NCBI GenBank assembly: GCA_006218045.1
Contig: VBWB01000009.1
Span: forward strand, 124,001 to 188,000
Source: Stygiobacter sp.
Lineage (GTDB): Bacteria > Pseudomonadota > Alphaproteobacteria > Rhodospirillales > Magnetospirillaceae
Length of the DNA: 64,000 bases
Direction of reading: 5' to 3'
The translations under genes were made by a program, and so were the position numbers. The notes under the pieces were generated by a model, which was not told the DNA's origin, searched no databases, and saw nothing but the letters and a program-made list of their open reading frames with translations. Position 1 is the stretch's first letter. The number at the start of each line of letters is the position of its first letter. Positions 54,892 to 64,000 of this stretch are shown in pieces.

Positions 54892-54909
54892 CCTGGATTA
54901 TCTCCATCC

Positions 54910-55311
54910 TTAGTGAATGGCCGCCTGAAGAGCGCTGGCAATCAGCATACGCTGATCGGCCGCGGCCTTTTCGGCGTCGGTCTTGGCGTCGGCCATGGCT
55001 TCGCGCGCGTCCTGCAAGCGGGCCGAGGCCATGTCGGCGGTGATGTCGGCCACCGGAATGGCTTCCTCCGCCAGTACGGTGACGCGCACCTCGTTCACCT
55101 CGGCGAAGCCGCCGGCGACGAAGATGCGATTGCCGACCTTGCCATCGTTATGGACGTCGATCACGCCGGGGCGGACGGTGGTGATCATGGGGGCGTGCAG
55201 CGCCAAGGCACCGAAATCACCTTCGGAGCCGGGAACCACAACCATGTCGACGGACTCGCTGATCAACAGCTTTGCCGGCGACACCAGTTCAAACTTGATC
55301 TTCTCGGCCAT
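54910..55311 (-). CDS. atpC: ATP synthase F1 epsilon subunit
   Basis: A 133-aa subunit of the F1 rotor stalk. The N-terminal beta-sandwich has FELVSPAKLLISE, VVVPGSEGDFGALALHAPMI and FVAGGFAEV; a shorter C-terminal helix pair follows (ARLQDAREAMADAKTDAEKA). Last gene of atpHAGDC. Confidence 0.96.
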   Translation of the reverse strand: MAEKIKFELVSPAKLLISESVDMVVVPGSEGDFGALALHAPMITTVRPGVIDVHNDGKVGNRIFVAGGFAEVNEVRVTVLAEEAIPVADITADMASARLQDAREAMADAKTDAEKAAADQRMLIASALQAAIH

Positions 55312-55388
55312 GCGCCGTGTTCCTTACGCTTGAACCCGAGGATCGGGCGGCAGCCCCGCAAGCGGGCGGGACTGCCGGATCCCTTTAC

Positions 55389-56822
<1,434 letters not shown>

Positions 56823-56832
56823 CTACTTTTCC

Positions 56833-57714
56833 TTACAGCGCTTCGGCGCCGGAGATGATTTCGATGAGTTCCTTGGTGATCTGAGCCTGACGGGAACGGT
56901 TATACTTGATGGTCAGGCCGTTGATCATGTCGCCCGCGTTGCGCGTCGCGTTGTCCATGGCGGTCATACGCGCGCCCTGTTCGGACGCCTGGCTTTCCAA
57001 GGTTGAGCGGAAAATCTGGATGGCCAGATTGCGCGGCACCAAGGTGGCCAGGATTTCTTCTTCGCTCGGCTCGAACTCGTAGGTGGCCTTGAGCTCGCCC
57101 GACTTGTCCTCGCCCGCGGTGACGGCGAACGGGATCAATTGCTGGCGGGTCACCACTTGCGAGATGGCCGACTGGAACCGGTTGTAGACGACGGTGCAGA
57201 CGTCGAATTCGCCGTTGCCGAACATGGCGACGATCTTCGACGCCACCATGTCGGCTTCGGGGAAGGTGATGCCCTTGCGGCCAAGACCTTCAAAGCCTTC
57301 GATCAGATTGGAACCGAAGTCGCGCTTGATCTGCTCGCGGCCCTTGCGGCCCACGGGCAGGATCTTCACCGTCTTGCCGCCGCGGATCAGTTCGGCGGTC
57401 AACCGCCGGACGTCACGCACGATGGACGAGTTGAAACCGCCACACAGACCGCGATCGGCGGTCACCATGACGATCAGGTGCACGTCGGACTTGCCGGTGC
57501 CGGCCAACATGGCGGGAGCACCCGCCTGACCGGCCAGCGAACCCGCCAGGGTTCCCAGCATCCGCTCCATGCGTTCGGCGAAGGGTCGGGCCGCTTCCGC
57601 CGCGCTTTGGGCGCGACGGAGCTTCGAGGCTGCGACCATCTTCATGGCTGAGGTGATCTTCCGCGTCGATTTGACGCTGACGATCCTCAGCCGGAGGTCT
57701 TTAAGGCTCGGCAT
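56833..57714 (-). CDS. atpG: ATP synthase F1 gamma subunit
   Basis: A 293-aa central shaft subunit: N-terminal coiled coil ([33 protein letters not shown]), middle domain ([13 protein letters not shown]) and C-terminal helix ([15 protein letters not shown]). Fifteen bases after atpA. Confidence 0.97.
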   Translation of the reverse strand: MPSLKDLRLRIVSVKSTRKITSAMKMVAASKLRRAQSAAEAARPFAERMERMLGTLAGSLAGQAGAPAMLAGTGKSDVHLIVMVTADRGLCGGFNSSIVRDVRRLTAELIRGGKTVKILPVGRKGREQIKRDFGSNLIEGFEGLGRKGITFPEADMVASKIVAMFGNGEFDVCTVVYNRFQSAISQVVTRQQLIPFAVTAGEDKSGELKATYEFEPSEEEILATLVPRNLAIQIFRSTLESQASEQGARMTAMDNATRNAGDMINGLTIKYNRSRQAQITKELIEIISGAEAL

Positions 57715-57729
57715 CGGGTGCTAAACCCC

Positions 57730-59259
57730 TTACGCGAAGGTCTTGGCGTAACCGTCCAGGAAAGCCTTCAGCTTGCCTTCGGTGTCGCCGCTGATCTGCT
57801 TTTCGGTCGCGATAGCGGTCAGGACTTCCGGCGCCTTAGCCTTGATCTCGGACAGCAGGCCCTTCTCGAAGCGACCGACGTCGCGGACGTCGAGCTTGTC
57901 CAGGTAACCCCTCACACCGGCGAAGATGGAAACCACTTCCTCTTCCGTCGACATGGGAGCGAACTGGGGCTGCTTCAGCAGTTCGGTCAGACGGGCGCCA
58001 CGAGCCAGCAGCTTCTGGGTCGCGGGGTCGAGGTCCGAGGCGAACTGGGCGAAGGCGGCCATTTCACGATACTGGGCCAGTTCCATCTTGATGGTGCCGG
58101 CAACCTGCTTCATCGCCTTGATCTGGGCGGCGGAGCCGACGCGCGACACCGACAGACCGACGTTCACGGCGGGGCGGATGCCCTTATAGAACAGTTCGGT
58201 TTCCAGGAAGATCTGACCGTCGGTGATGGAAATCACGTTGGTCGGAATATAGGCCGAGACGTCGTTGGCCTGGGTTTCGATGACCGGCAGAGCGGTCAGC
58301 GAACCGGCACCGGCGGCGTCGCCCATCTTGGCGGCGCGTTCCAGCAGGCGCGAGTGGAGATAGAACACGTCGCCCGGATAGGCTTCGCGGCCCGGCGGGC
58401 GGCGCAGCAGCAGCGACATCTGGCGATAGGCGACGGCCTGCTTGGACAGATCATCATAAATGATCAGGGCATGCATGCCGTTGTCGCGGAAATATTCGCC
58501 CATGGTGCAGCCGGTATAGGGCGCGATGAACTGCAAGGGCGCGGCTTCCGAGGCGGTGGCGGCGACGACGATGGTGTAATCCATCGCACCGTAATCGGTC
58601 AGGGTCTTGACGATCTGAGCGACGGTGGAGCGCTTCTGGCCGATGGCCACGTAGATGCAGAACAGCTTGTCTTTTTCGACCGACTGATCGTGCCAACGCT
58701 TCTGGTTGATGATGGTGTCGACCAGAATGGCGGTCTTGCCGGTCTGACGGTCACCGATGACCAGTTCGCGCTGACCGCGTCCGATGGGGATCAGGGCGTC
58801 GACCGCCTTGATGCCGGTGGACATGGGCTCGTGCACCGACTTGCGCGGAATGATGCCCGGGGCCTTGACGTCGACGCGGGCCATGCCAGCGGCTTCGATC
58901 GGGCCCTTGCCGTCGATGGGGTTGCCCAGACCGTCAACCACACGGCCCAGCAGGCCCTTGCCGACGGGGACTTCGACGATGGCGCCGGTCCGCTTGACGG
59001 TGTCGCCTTCCTTGATGGCGCGGTCGTCGCCGAAGATCACGATACCGACATTGTCGGTCTCGAGGTTCAGCGCCATACCCTTGATGCCGCCCGGGAATTC
59101 AACCATTTCACCGGCCTGGACCTTGTCCAGACCATGCACACGGGCGATACCGTCACCAACCGAGAGCACCTGGCCTACCTCGGCGACTTCCGCCTCGGTG
59201 CCGAAATTGGCGATCTGTTGCTTGAGGATCGCGGAGATCTCAGCCGCGCGGATTTCCAT
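57730..59259 (-). CDS. atpA: ATP synthase F1 alpha subunit
   Basis: A 509-aa regulatory nucleotide-binding subunit. P-loop GDRQTGKTA (about 169), [19 protein letters not shown], and the signature [17 protein letters not shown]. Full length. Its start overlaps the atpH stop by one base. Confidence 0.98.
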   Translation of the reverse strand: MEIRAAEISAILKQQIANFGTEAEVAEVGQVLSVGDGIARVHGLDKVQAGEMVEFPGGIKGMALNLETDNVGIVIFGDDRAIKEGDTVKRTGAIVEVPVGKGLLGRVVDGLGNPIDGKGPIEAAGMARVDVKAPGIIPRKSVHEPMSTGIKAVDALIPIGRGQRELVIGDRQTGKTAILVDTIINQKRWHDQSVEKDKLFCIYVAIGQKRSTVAQIVKTLTDYGAMDYTIVVAATASEAAPLQFIAPYTGCTMGEYFRDNGMHALIIYDDLSKQAVAYRQMSLLLRRPPGREAYPGDVFYLHSRLLERAAKMGDAAGAGSLTALPVIETQANDVSAYIPTNVISITDGQIFLETELFYKGIRPAVNVGLSVSRVGSAAQIKAMKQVAGTIKMELAQYREMAAFAQFASDLDPATQKLLARGARLTELLKQPQFAPMSTEEEVVSIFAGVRGYLDKLDVRDVGRFEKGLLSEIKAKAPEVLTAIATEKQISGDTEGKLKAFLDGYAKTFA

Positions 59260-59813
59260 TATCCAACCCCTTTCATGGCAAGCTTGAGGTGCTGCAGCTT
59301 CGTCTTCAGCGAGCTGTCAACCATACGGGAACCAACCTTGACGACCATCCCGCCCAACAGGCTGGGATCGACGGCCACGTCGACGGCGACATTGCCCCCG
59401 CACGCGGACTTCAAGGAGGCAACCAGAGCATCGAATTGGCTTTGGCTGAGCTGAGCCGCCGAAGTCACCTGAGCGGAGACCTCGCCCCGCTTCTTGGCCA
59501 GCAATCCGAGGAAGGCCCGGATCATGGCAGGAAGCGAGTTCAAGCGGCGATGGCTAGCCACCAACCCGAGAAAATTCGTGGTCAGTCCATGGAACTGGGC
59601 GGCGACGGCCAGGGCGGCCACGGCCTTGCCCTGTTCGGCGCGCTTCAGCGCGGGACTATCGAGAAGACGGTTGAGATCCGCGCTGTCGCGAATCATCGCC
59701 TTCAGGCTTTTGAGGTCGCCCGCCACCTGATCGAGAACGCTCTGGCCATCGGCCAGATCGAACAATGCGGTAGCGTAGCGGTCGGCGATCACGCCAGTAG
59801 TTTCTGAGGGCAC
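59259..59813 (-). CDS. atpH: ATP synthase F1 delta subunit
   Basis: A 184-aa OSCP/delta subunit joining F1 to the peripheral stalk ([13 protein letters not shown] at the N-terminus, [20 protein letters not shown] at the C-terminus). Starts at GTG 59813; the ribosome site is weak. First gene of the operon, with about 228 bp upstream holding its promoter. F0 genes are not in the window. Confidence 0.95.
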   Translation of the reverse strand: MPSETTGVIADRYATALFDLADGQSVLDQVAGDLKSLKAMIRDSADLNRLLDSPALKRAEQGKAVAALAVAAQFHGLTTNFLGLVASHRRLNSLPAMIRAFLGLLAKKRGEVSAQVTSAAQLSQSQFDALVASLKSACGGNVAVDVAVDPSLLGGMVVKVGSRMVDSSLKTKLQHLKLAMKGVG

Positions 59814-60041
59814 CTGGGCAAGTCCTTCGGGTCAGGTCGAAAACGAATTCGCCGGCAGCCAATAAAGCATTGATTTTAAATATTTTGCGACGCAGCAGAC
59901 GTTTCCCCCTCCCACGAGCGCGGAGGTTAACTAACACATCGGGTATTGCGTTGCAAGACCACTCAGTAGCCTTGCGGCACAAGGTGTTCAGAAAGTCGCC
60001 CCACCCGGTCAGGCGGGGCGCACTCCACCCCACTCCCCACC

Positions 60042-62240
60042 CTAGAGGAATCCATAGGGGTCGACATCCACCTGAACCCGGATTCCGCCGGGCGCCGGCA
60101 CCGCCGCCAGCCATGCCCTGAGCGGCCCGTGCAGAGCCACATCGCGCCGCACCTTGATCAGGAAACGGCGGCGATGACGCCCACGCAACAAGGCCAACGG
60201 TGCCGGGGCCGGACCGATAACCTGGAATCCCTCTAAATTTGGGGCGGCCCGCGCCAGCTTGCGGCTGAAATCGTCCACCGTCGTCGCATCGGCGCCGGAA
60301 ACGATCAGCGCCGCCAGCCGGCCATAGGGCGGCATGCCGGCCAAACGGCGCGCCTCGGCCTCGGCCTCGATGAAATCGTCGCGCCCGCCCGAGGTCAGCG
60401 CCACCATCACCGGGTGCGCGGGTTGGAAGGTCTGCAACAGCACCCGCCCCGGTCGCTCGGCCCGGCCGGCGCGGCCGGCCACCTGACACAGCAATTGGTG
60501 GGTGCGTTCGCCGGCGCGCAGATCGCCGCCATCCAGGCCCAGATCGGCATCGACGATTCCGACCAGGGTCAACAAGGGGAAGTGATAGCCCTTGGCGACG
60601 ATCTGGGTGCCGATCAACAAATCGATCTCGTGCTCGGCCACCCGGCGGACGAAATCGGCGGCCTGCTGCGGTCCGGTCACCGTATCCGAGGCCATCACCC
60701 CGATGCGGGCGTTGGGGAAGCGGTGCGCCGCCTCTTCGGCGATGCGTTCGACGCCGGGACCGCAGGCGGCGAAACTGTCCTCGGCCTCGCATTGGGGGCA
60801 TTTGCTCGGCGGTCGCACATGGTGGCCGCAATGATGGCAAACCATGCGCCCGGCGCCCCGATGCTCGACCAGCCACGCCGTGCAATGGGGGCATTGCAGC
60901 CGGTGGCCGCATTTACGACACAGGGTCAACGGCGCATAGCCGCGCCGGTTGAGGAACAGCATGGCCTGTTCCCCCGCTTCCAGCGTCTCCTCCACCGCCT
61001 TGACCAGCAAGGGCGACAGCCAGAAGCCGCGCGGCGGCGGATCGCGCCGCAGATCGATCAGCGCCATGGCCGGCAAGGCCGCGCCGGCATGGCGGTCGGG
61101 CAGGTGCAGGCGGGCATAGCGGCCGGCGGCGATGTTGGCCAAGGTCTCCATGGACGGCGTGGCCGAGGCCAGCACCACCGGGCAGCCGCCCACTTGCCCG
61201 CGCACCACCGCCATGTCGCGGGCATGATAGGCGACGCCGTCATCCTGCTTGAAGCCGGCATCGTGTTCCTCATCGACGATCAACAGCCCCAGCTCCTTAT
61301 AAGGAAGGAACAGGGCCGAGCGGGCGCCGACCACCACCTTGGCCGTGCCCGCCGCCACCGCCCGCCAGGTATCGCGGCGCTTGGCATCGGACAATTCGGA
61401 ATGCCATTGCGCCGGCTCGACGCCGAATCGGCGGCGGAAGCGCTCCAGCCATTGCGCCGACAGGGCGATTTCCGGCAGCAGCACCAGGGATTGCCGACCG
61501 GCGGCCAGGGCGGCGGCGATGGCCTCGAAATAGACCTCGGTCTTGCCCGAGCCGGTGACGCCGTCGATGACGGAAACGGAAAAACCCGCCGCCACCGCTT
61601 GGCGCAGATGATCCGCCGCCGCCTGCTGGCCGGGCGACAGATCGGGGCCGGGATGATCGGGATCGGGGCGGGCGAAGGGCGGCGGCGGCGCCATCGGCAC
61701 CGGCTCCAGGGCGCCGGCCTCCAGCAATCCCTTGACCACGGCGGGGCCGACCCCGGCCTCGCGCGCCAGATCGGCGGGAGCCAGGGGCGGCAAATCACCC
61801 GCCACCCGCAACACCCGCCGCCGCGCCTCGGTCAGCTTGATCTCGGGCAGCACCATGGCCGCCCGGCAGGCGACCAGATCGCGCACCGGCTCCAAGGCCT
61901 GGGGCACGCTCATGGCCATGCGCAGCACCGCGCCGGGCGGAGCGATGGTATAGCCGGCCACCCAATCGATGAATTTGCGGCTGACCGCCGGCAAGGGCGG
62001 GCAGGCCAGCCGCCGGATCACCGGCTTCAGCTTGGCTTCGGCGATTCCGCCGGTGGCCTCGCCCCACACCACGCCGATCACCTCGCGCCGGCCCAAGGGC
62101 ACGGCGACGAAATCGCCTGCCTGAAGGCTTTCCACCCCGGTCAGATAATCGTACAGTCCGGCCAAGGGCAGGGGCAACAGCACCGCCACGCGCGAATGCG
62201 GAGAAAATTGACGGCTGGGGTTGGCGGCGACGGAAACCAT
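60042..62240 (-). CDS. priA: Primosomal replication helicase PriA
   Basis: A 732-aa helicase that restarts stalled replication forks. N-terminal fork-binding domain (about 10-110), Walker [20 protein letters not shown] box ([14 protein letters not shown]), a zinc-binding insert with paired cysteines ([30 protein letters not shown]), and helicase motifs [12 protein letters not shown] and [13 protein letters not shown]. Divergent from the DUF484 gene by 63 bp. Confidence 0.97.
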   Translation of the reverse strand: MVSVAANPSRQFSPHSRVAVLLPLPLAGLYDYLTGVESLQAGDFVAVPLGRREVIGVVWGEATGGIAEAKLKPVIRRLACPPLPAVSRKFIDWVAGYTIAPPGAVLRMAMSVPQALEPVRDLVACRAAMVLPEIKLTEARRRVLRVAGDLPPLAPADLAREAGVGPAVVKGLLEAGALEPVPMAPPPPFARPDPDHPGPDLSPGQQAAADHLRQAVAAGFSVSVIDGVTGSGKTEVYFEAIAAALAAGRQSLVLLPEIALSAQWLERFRRRFGVEPAQWHSELSDAKRRDTWRAVAAGTAKVVVGARSALFLPYKELGLLIVDEEHDAGFKQDDGVAYHARDMAVVRGQVGGCPVVLASATPSMETLANIAAGRYARLHLPDRHAGAALPAMALIDLRRDPPPRGFWLSPLLVKAVEETLEAGEQAMLFLNRRGYAPLTLCRKCGHRLQCPHCTAWLVEHRGAGRMVCHHCGHHVRPPSKCPQCEAEDSFAACGPGVERIAEEAAHRFPNARIGVMASDTVTGPQQAADFVRRVAEHEIDLLIGTQIVAKGYHFPLLTLVGIVDADLGLDGGDLRAGERTHQLLCQVAGRAGRAERPGRVLLQTFQPAHPVMVALTSGGRDDFIEAEAEARRLAGMPPYGRLAALIVSGADATTVDDFSRKLARAAPNLEGFQVIGPAPAPLALLRGRHRRRFLIKVRRDVALHGPLRAWLAAVPAPGGIRVQVDVDPYGFL

Positions 62241-62303
62241 GGTCTAAACTTAGCGGCCAAGAGCCAAGAAGCAATCACCCTGTTGCAAAACTAAGGAAAC
62301 GCG

Positions 62304-63017
62304 ATGGTGCGCAAGCGCGATGATGCCCTGTTGAGCGAGCCGACGCTGACCGACAAGCAGGTCGCCGCCTATCTGCGCCAGCACCCCGATTTCCTGCTCC
62401 GGCACACCGAACTGGTCACCACCTTGTCGCCGCCGTCGCGCTGGCCCGGCTCGGACGGCATCGTCGACATGCAGGCCTTCATGATCGAACGCCTGAAAGA
62501 GGAAATCGACCGGGTCAAGGGCGCCGCCGAGACCCTGATCCACACCAGCCGTTCCAACATGAGCACCCAGAACCGCACGCACGAGGCGGTGCTGGCCCTG
62601 CTGTCGGCCACCGACATGGCCGGACTGGCCCAGGTGGTCGCCGACGATCTCGCCCCGGTGCTTGATGTGGACGTGGCCGCCCTGGCCTTCGAGGACTGGC
62701 TGCTGCCGCTGCCGGCCCTGACCGCGCCGGGCATCCTGCGCCTGCCCGCCGGCAGCGTCGACCGCATCATGGGCGGTCCCGATCACGATTGCGCCTTGAA
62801 CGAACAGATGCCCGGCGACCCGGCGGTGTTCGGTGACGGTGCCGGACTGGTGTCGTCCTCGGCCCAGGTCCGCCTGAAACCGGGCGGCCAGTGCCCGCCC
62901 GGCCTGCTGGCCCTGGGCTCGCGCCATGGCCGCACCTTCCATTCCGGCCAGGGCACCGAATTGATCACCTTCCTCGCCCGCGTCGTCGATACCAGCGTGC
63001 GCCGCTTCGTCGGATAG
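62304..63017 (+). CDS. DUF484 family protein
   Basis: A 237-aa cytoplasmic protein with a DUF484 layout: N-terminal VAAYLRQHPDFLLRHTEL, an amphipathic helix (MIERLKEEIDRVKGAAETLI) and a GAF-like C-terminal domain. Members often neighbour recombinase or helicase genes; biochemical role unknown. AAGGAAACGC precedes the ATG. Confidence 0.9.
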   Translation: MVRKRDDALLSEPTLTDKQVAAYLRQHPDFLLRHTELVTTLSPPSRWPGSDGIVDMQAFMIERLKEEIDRVKGAAETLIHTSRSNMSTQNRTHEAVLALLSATDMAGLAQVVADDLAPVLDVDVAALAFEDWLLPLPALTAPGILRLPAGSVDRIMGGPDHDCALNEQMPGDPAVFGDGAGLVSSSAQVRLKPGGQCPPGLLALGSRHGRTFHSGQGTELITFLARVVDTSVRRFVG

Positions 63018-63093
63018 GGATGGCTCGGTCCGTGCGGGGATTGACTCGATCAAAAGTCGATATATCATCTCGGCACAACCCCAAAGGTGTGCC

Positions 63094-63483
63094 ATGGACT
63101 TCGCCACAGCTGCTAAAATCTGCATGATCAGCCGCTATGCCCGCTTTGGCGGACGCTCCAGCCGGTCCGAATTTTGGTTCTTTCAGCTTTTCCTGATCCT
63201 TGTCTCGCTGGTCACCTGGGTGATCGATGAAACCATTCTGAACAATGAACTCGGCCCCCTCTCGCTGATCGTCAGCATCATCACCCTTATCCCCACCTTC
63301 GCCGTTGGGTCCCGCCGCCTGCACGATATCGACAAATCCGGCTGGTGGCAGTTGCTTTGGCTGGTCCCTCTGATCGGCTGGATCGTCCTGCTCGTCTGGT
63401 GGGCGACCAAAAGCGATGCCGGGGACAACCGCTTCGGTTCGCCCCCCTTCATCGGGACGCAGGACGCGATCCCGGCGACTTGA
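63094..63483 (+). CDS. DUF805 membrane protein
   Basis: A 129-aa protein with about four membrane helices and the DUF805 hallmarks RYARFGGRSSRSEFWFF and RRLHDIDKSGWWQL. Family function unknown; it occurs widely in phage and bacterial genomes. Stands alone with a 76-bp upstream gap. Confidence 0.9.
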   Translation: MDFATAAKICMISRYARFGGRSSRSEFWFFQLFLILVSLVTWVIDETILNNELGPLSLIVSIITLIPTFAVGSRRLHDIDKSGWWQLLWLVPLIGWIVLLVWWATKSDAGDNRFGSPPFIGTQDAIPAT

Positions 63484-63497
63484 TCCCCTGTTCCGGC

Positions 63498-63521
63498 GAT
63501 GCTATCATTTTTGATAGCATC
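63498..63521. promoter_or_regulatory. Palindromic operator of toxin-antitoxin operon
   Basis: GATGCTATCA-TTTT-TGATAGCATC, a perfect 10-bp inverted repeat 16 bases before the antitoxin ATG. Ribbon-helix-helix antitoxins usually bind such sites to repress their own operon, so this is the likely autoregulatory operator. Confidence 0.75.
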
Positions 63522-63536
63522 CATGGAGGTCGGGTC

Positions 63537-63767
63537 ATGGGATCGGTGGTCATCCGCAATCTGGACGATGCCATCATCAACCAGTTCCGCACCAAGGCCG
63601 AGTTGAACAACCGGTCGTTGGAGGCCGAATTGCGCGAGGCCCTGGCCGCCCAGGCACCGCTGACGTCGGCGCAGAAACTGGCCCTGGTGGAAAAGGTTCG
63701 CGTCCCCCTGCCCCCCGGCAGTCCTGATTGTGCAGATTTGATCCGCCAGGACCGCGACTCCCGATGA
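63537..63767 (+). CDS. FitA/VapB-type ribbon-helix-helix antitoxin
   Basis: A 76-aa protein. An N-terminal strand and two helices (GSVVIRNLDDAIINQFRTKA, LNNRSLEAELREAL) form the DNA-binding part, and a Pro-rich tail (VPLPPGSPDCADLIRQDR) should wrap and inhibit the toxin. Start ATG 63537 lies after the operator; the longer frame upstream overlaps the DUF805 gene. The stop overlaps the toxin start (ATGA). Confidence 0.9.
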   Translation: MGSVVIRNLDDAIINQFRTKAELNNRSLEAELREALAAQAPLTSAQKLALVEKVRVPLPPGSPDCADLIRQDRDSR

Positions 63768-64000
63768 GTTTGGTCATCGACGCCAGCATCGCCGTCAAAT
63801 GGGTGAGCGAAAGCCCCCACTGGCAGGCGGCCCGCGATCTGATCGGACGCGATCATCTGGCCGCCCCCGACCTGATCTGGGCCGAAAGCGGCAATGCCCT
63901 GTGGCGCTATGTGGGCGCCGGGCTGATGACCGCCGATCAAGCCCAGGACGGATTGATGACCATCGGCAAGATGATCGATCACATCCACCCTTCGGCCGCG
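63764..64000 (+). CDS. PIN-domain (VapC/FitB) toxin, 3' end outside window
   Basis: The first 79 residues of a PIN ribonuclease: MSLVIDASIAVKWVSES with catalytic D6, then LAAPDLIWAESGNALWR with the second acidic residue E40. The protein continues beyond the window, so the remaining acidic residues are not visible. Such toxins cut tRNA or rRNA when the antitoxin is degraded. Coupled to the antitoxin by ATGA overlap. Confidence 0.9.
   Translation, partial: MSLVIDASIAVKWVSESPHWQAARDLIGRDHLAAPDLIWAESGNALWRYVGAGLMTADQAQDGLMTIGKMIDHIHPSAA

Noticed and set aside
59998-60021. Terminator after priA (CGCCCC/GGGGCG)
   Set aside because: Only six pairs, a long loop and no T run on the expected strand.

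Overview
The window is a GC-rich, gene-dense stretch of an alphaproteobacterial chromosome. The best guess is Rhodospirillales, close to Magnetospirillum. Supporting signs are a complete reverse-type dsr operon, an F1-only atpHAGDC operon (F0 genes elsewhere, as usual in alphaproteobacteria), the MJ0042 protein/ftsEX/ydcF/plsC and priA/DUF484 neighbourhoods, and very heavy use of two-component and c-di-GMP proteins. The genus is inferred from gene content, not from a database search.

Layout. 1-10.7 kb: a phosphorelay island with two hybrid histidine kinases ending in HPt domains, five related stand-alone receivers (four carry the same short C-terminal module) and a PAS-GGDEF-EAL protein. 10.8-12.8 kb: tRNA-Lys(CUU), a TrpB2-type tryptophan synthase beta chain and a small unknown. 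12.8-16.7 kb: two EF-hand-type or low-complexity proteins (one broken by a 7-bp duplication in a 24-bp tandem repeat) facing an ECF sigma factor, a small membrane protein and a Metal_resist-like periplasmic protein. 16.8-19.7 kb: mutL and an EamA permease with a very His-rich tail. 19.8-23.6 kb: a cobalamin riboswitch ahead of a Co/Ni ECF-type importer (NikK-like, CbiM, NikL-like, CbiQ, CbiO). 23.6-26.9 kb: alaS, with an apparent frameshift near codon 24, and a degenerate SNase-like protein. 26.9-33.3 kb: hisN-yejABEF on the minus strand, where a dispersed palindrome encodes the hydrophobic core of the YejA signal peptide. 33.4-36.3 kb: kdsB, pheA, a small unknown and a TauD-like dioxygenase. 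36.7-47.3 kb: dsrABEFHCMKLJOP for sulfur oxidation, with structured repeats and a terminator in its gaps. 47.3-50 kb: a double-receiver diguanylate cyclase and an unknown protein. 50-54.8 kb: MJ0042 zinc-ribbon protein, ftsEX, ydcF-like, plsC-like and a ferritin-like di-iron protein. 54.9-59.8 kb: atpHAGDC. 60-64 kb: priA, DUF484 and DUF805 proteins, and a FitAB/VapBC-type toxin-antitoxin pair cut by the window end.

How it works together. The dsr genes encode siroheme sulfite reductase run in reverse (DsrAB), sulfur-relay proteins (DsrEFH, DsrC), the NAD(P)H-linked partner DsrL and the membrane complex DsrMKJOP, which together oxidise stored sulfur to sulfite. The riboswitch should turn cobalt import down when B12 is plentiful. 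The signalling island probably forms one or more multistep phosphorelays in which HPt domains feed several receivers; this wiring is inferred. Two independent frame disruptions (alaS, and the repeat protein at 13 kb) suggest either sequence error or real variation and need re-reading.
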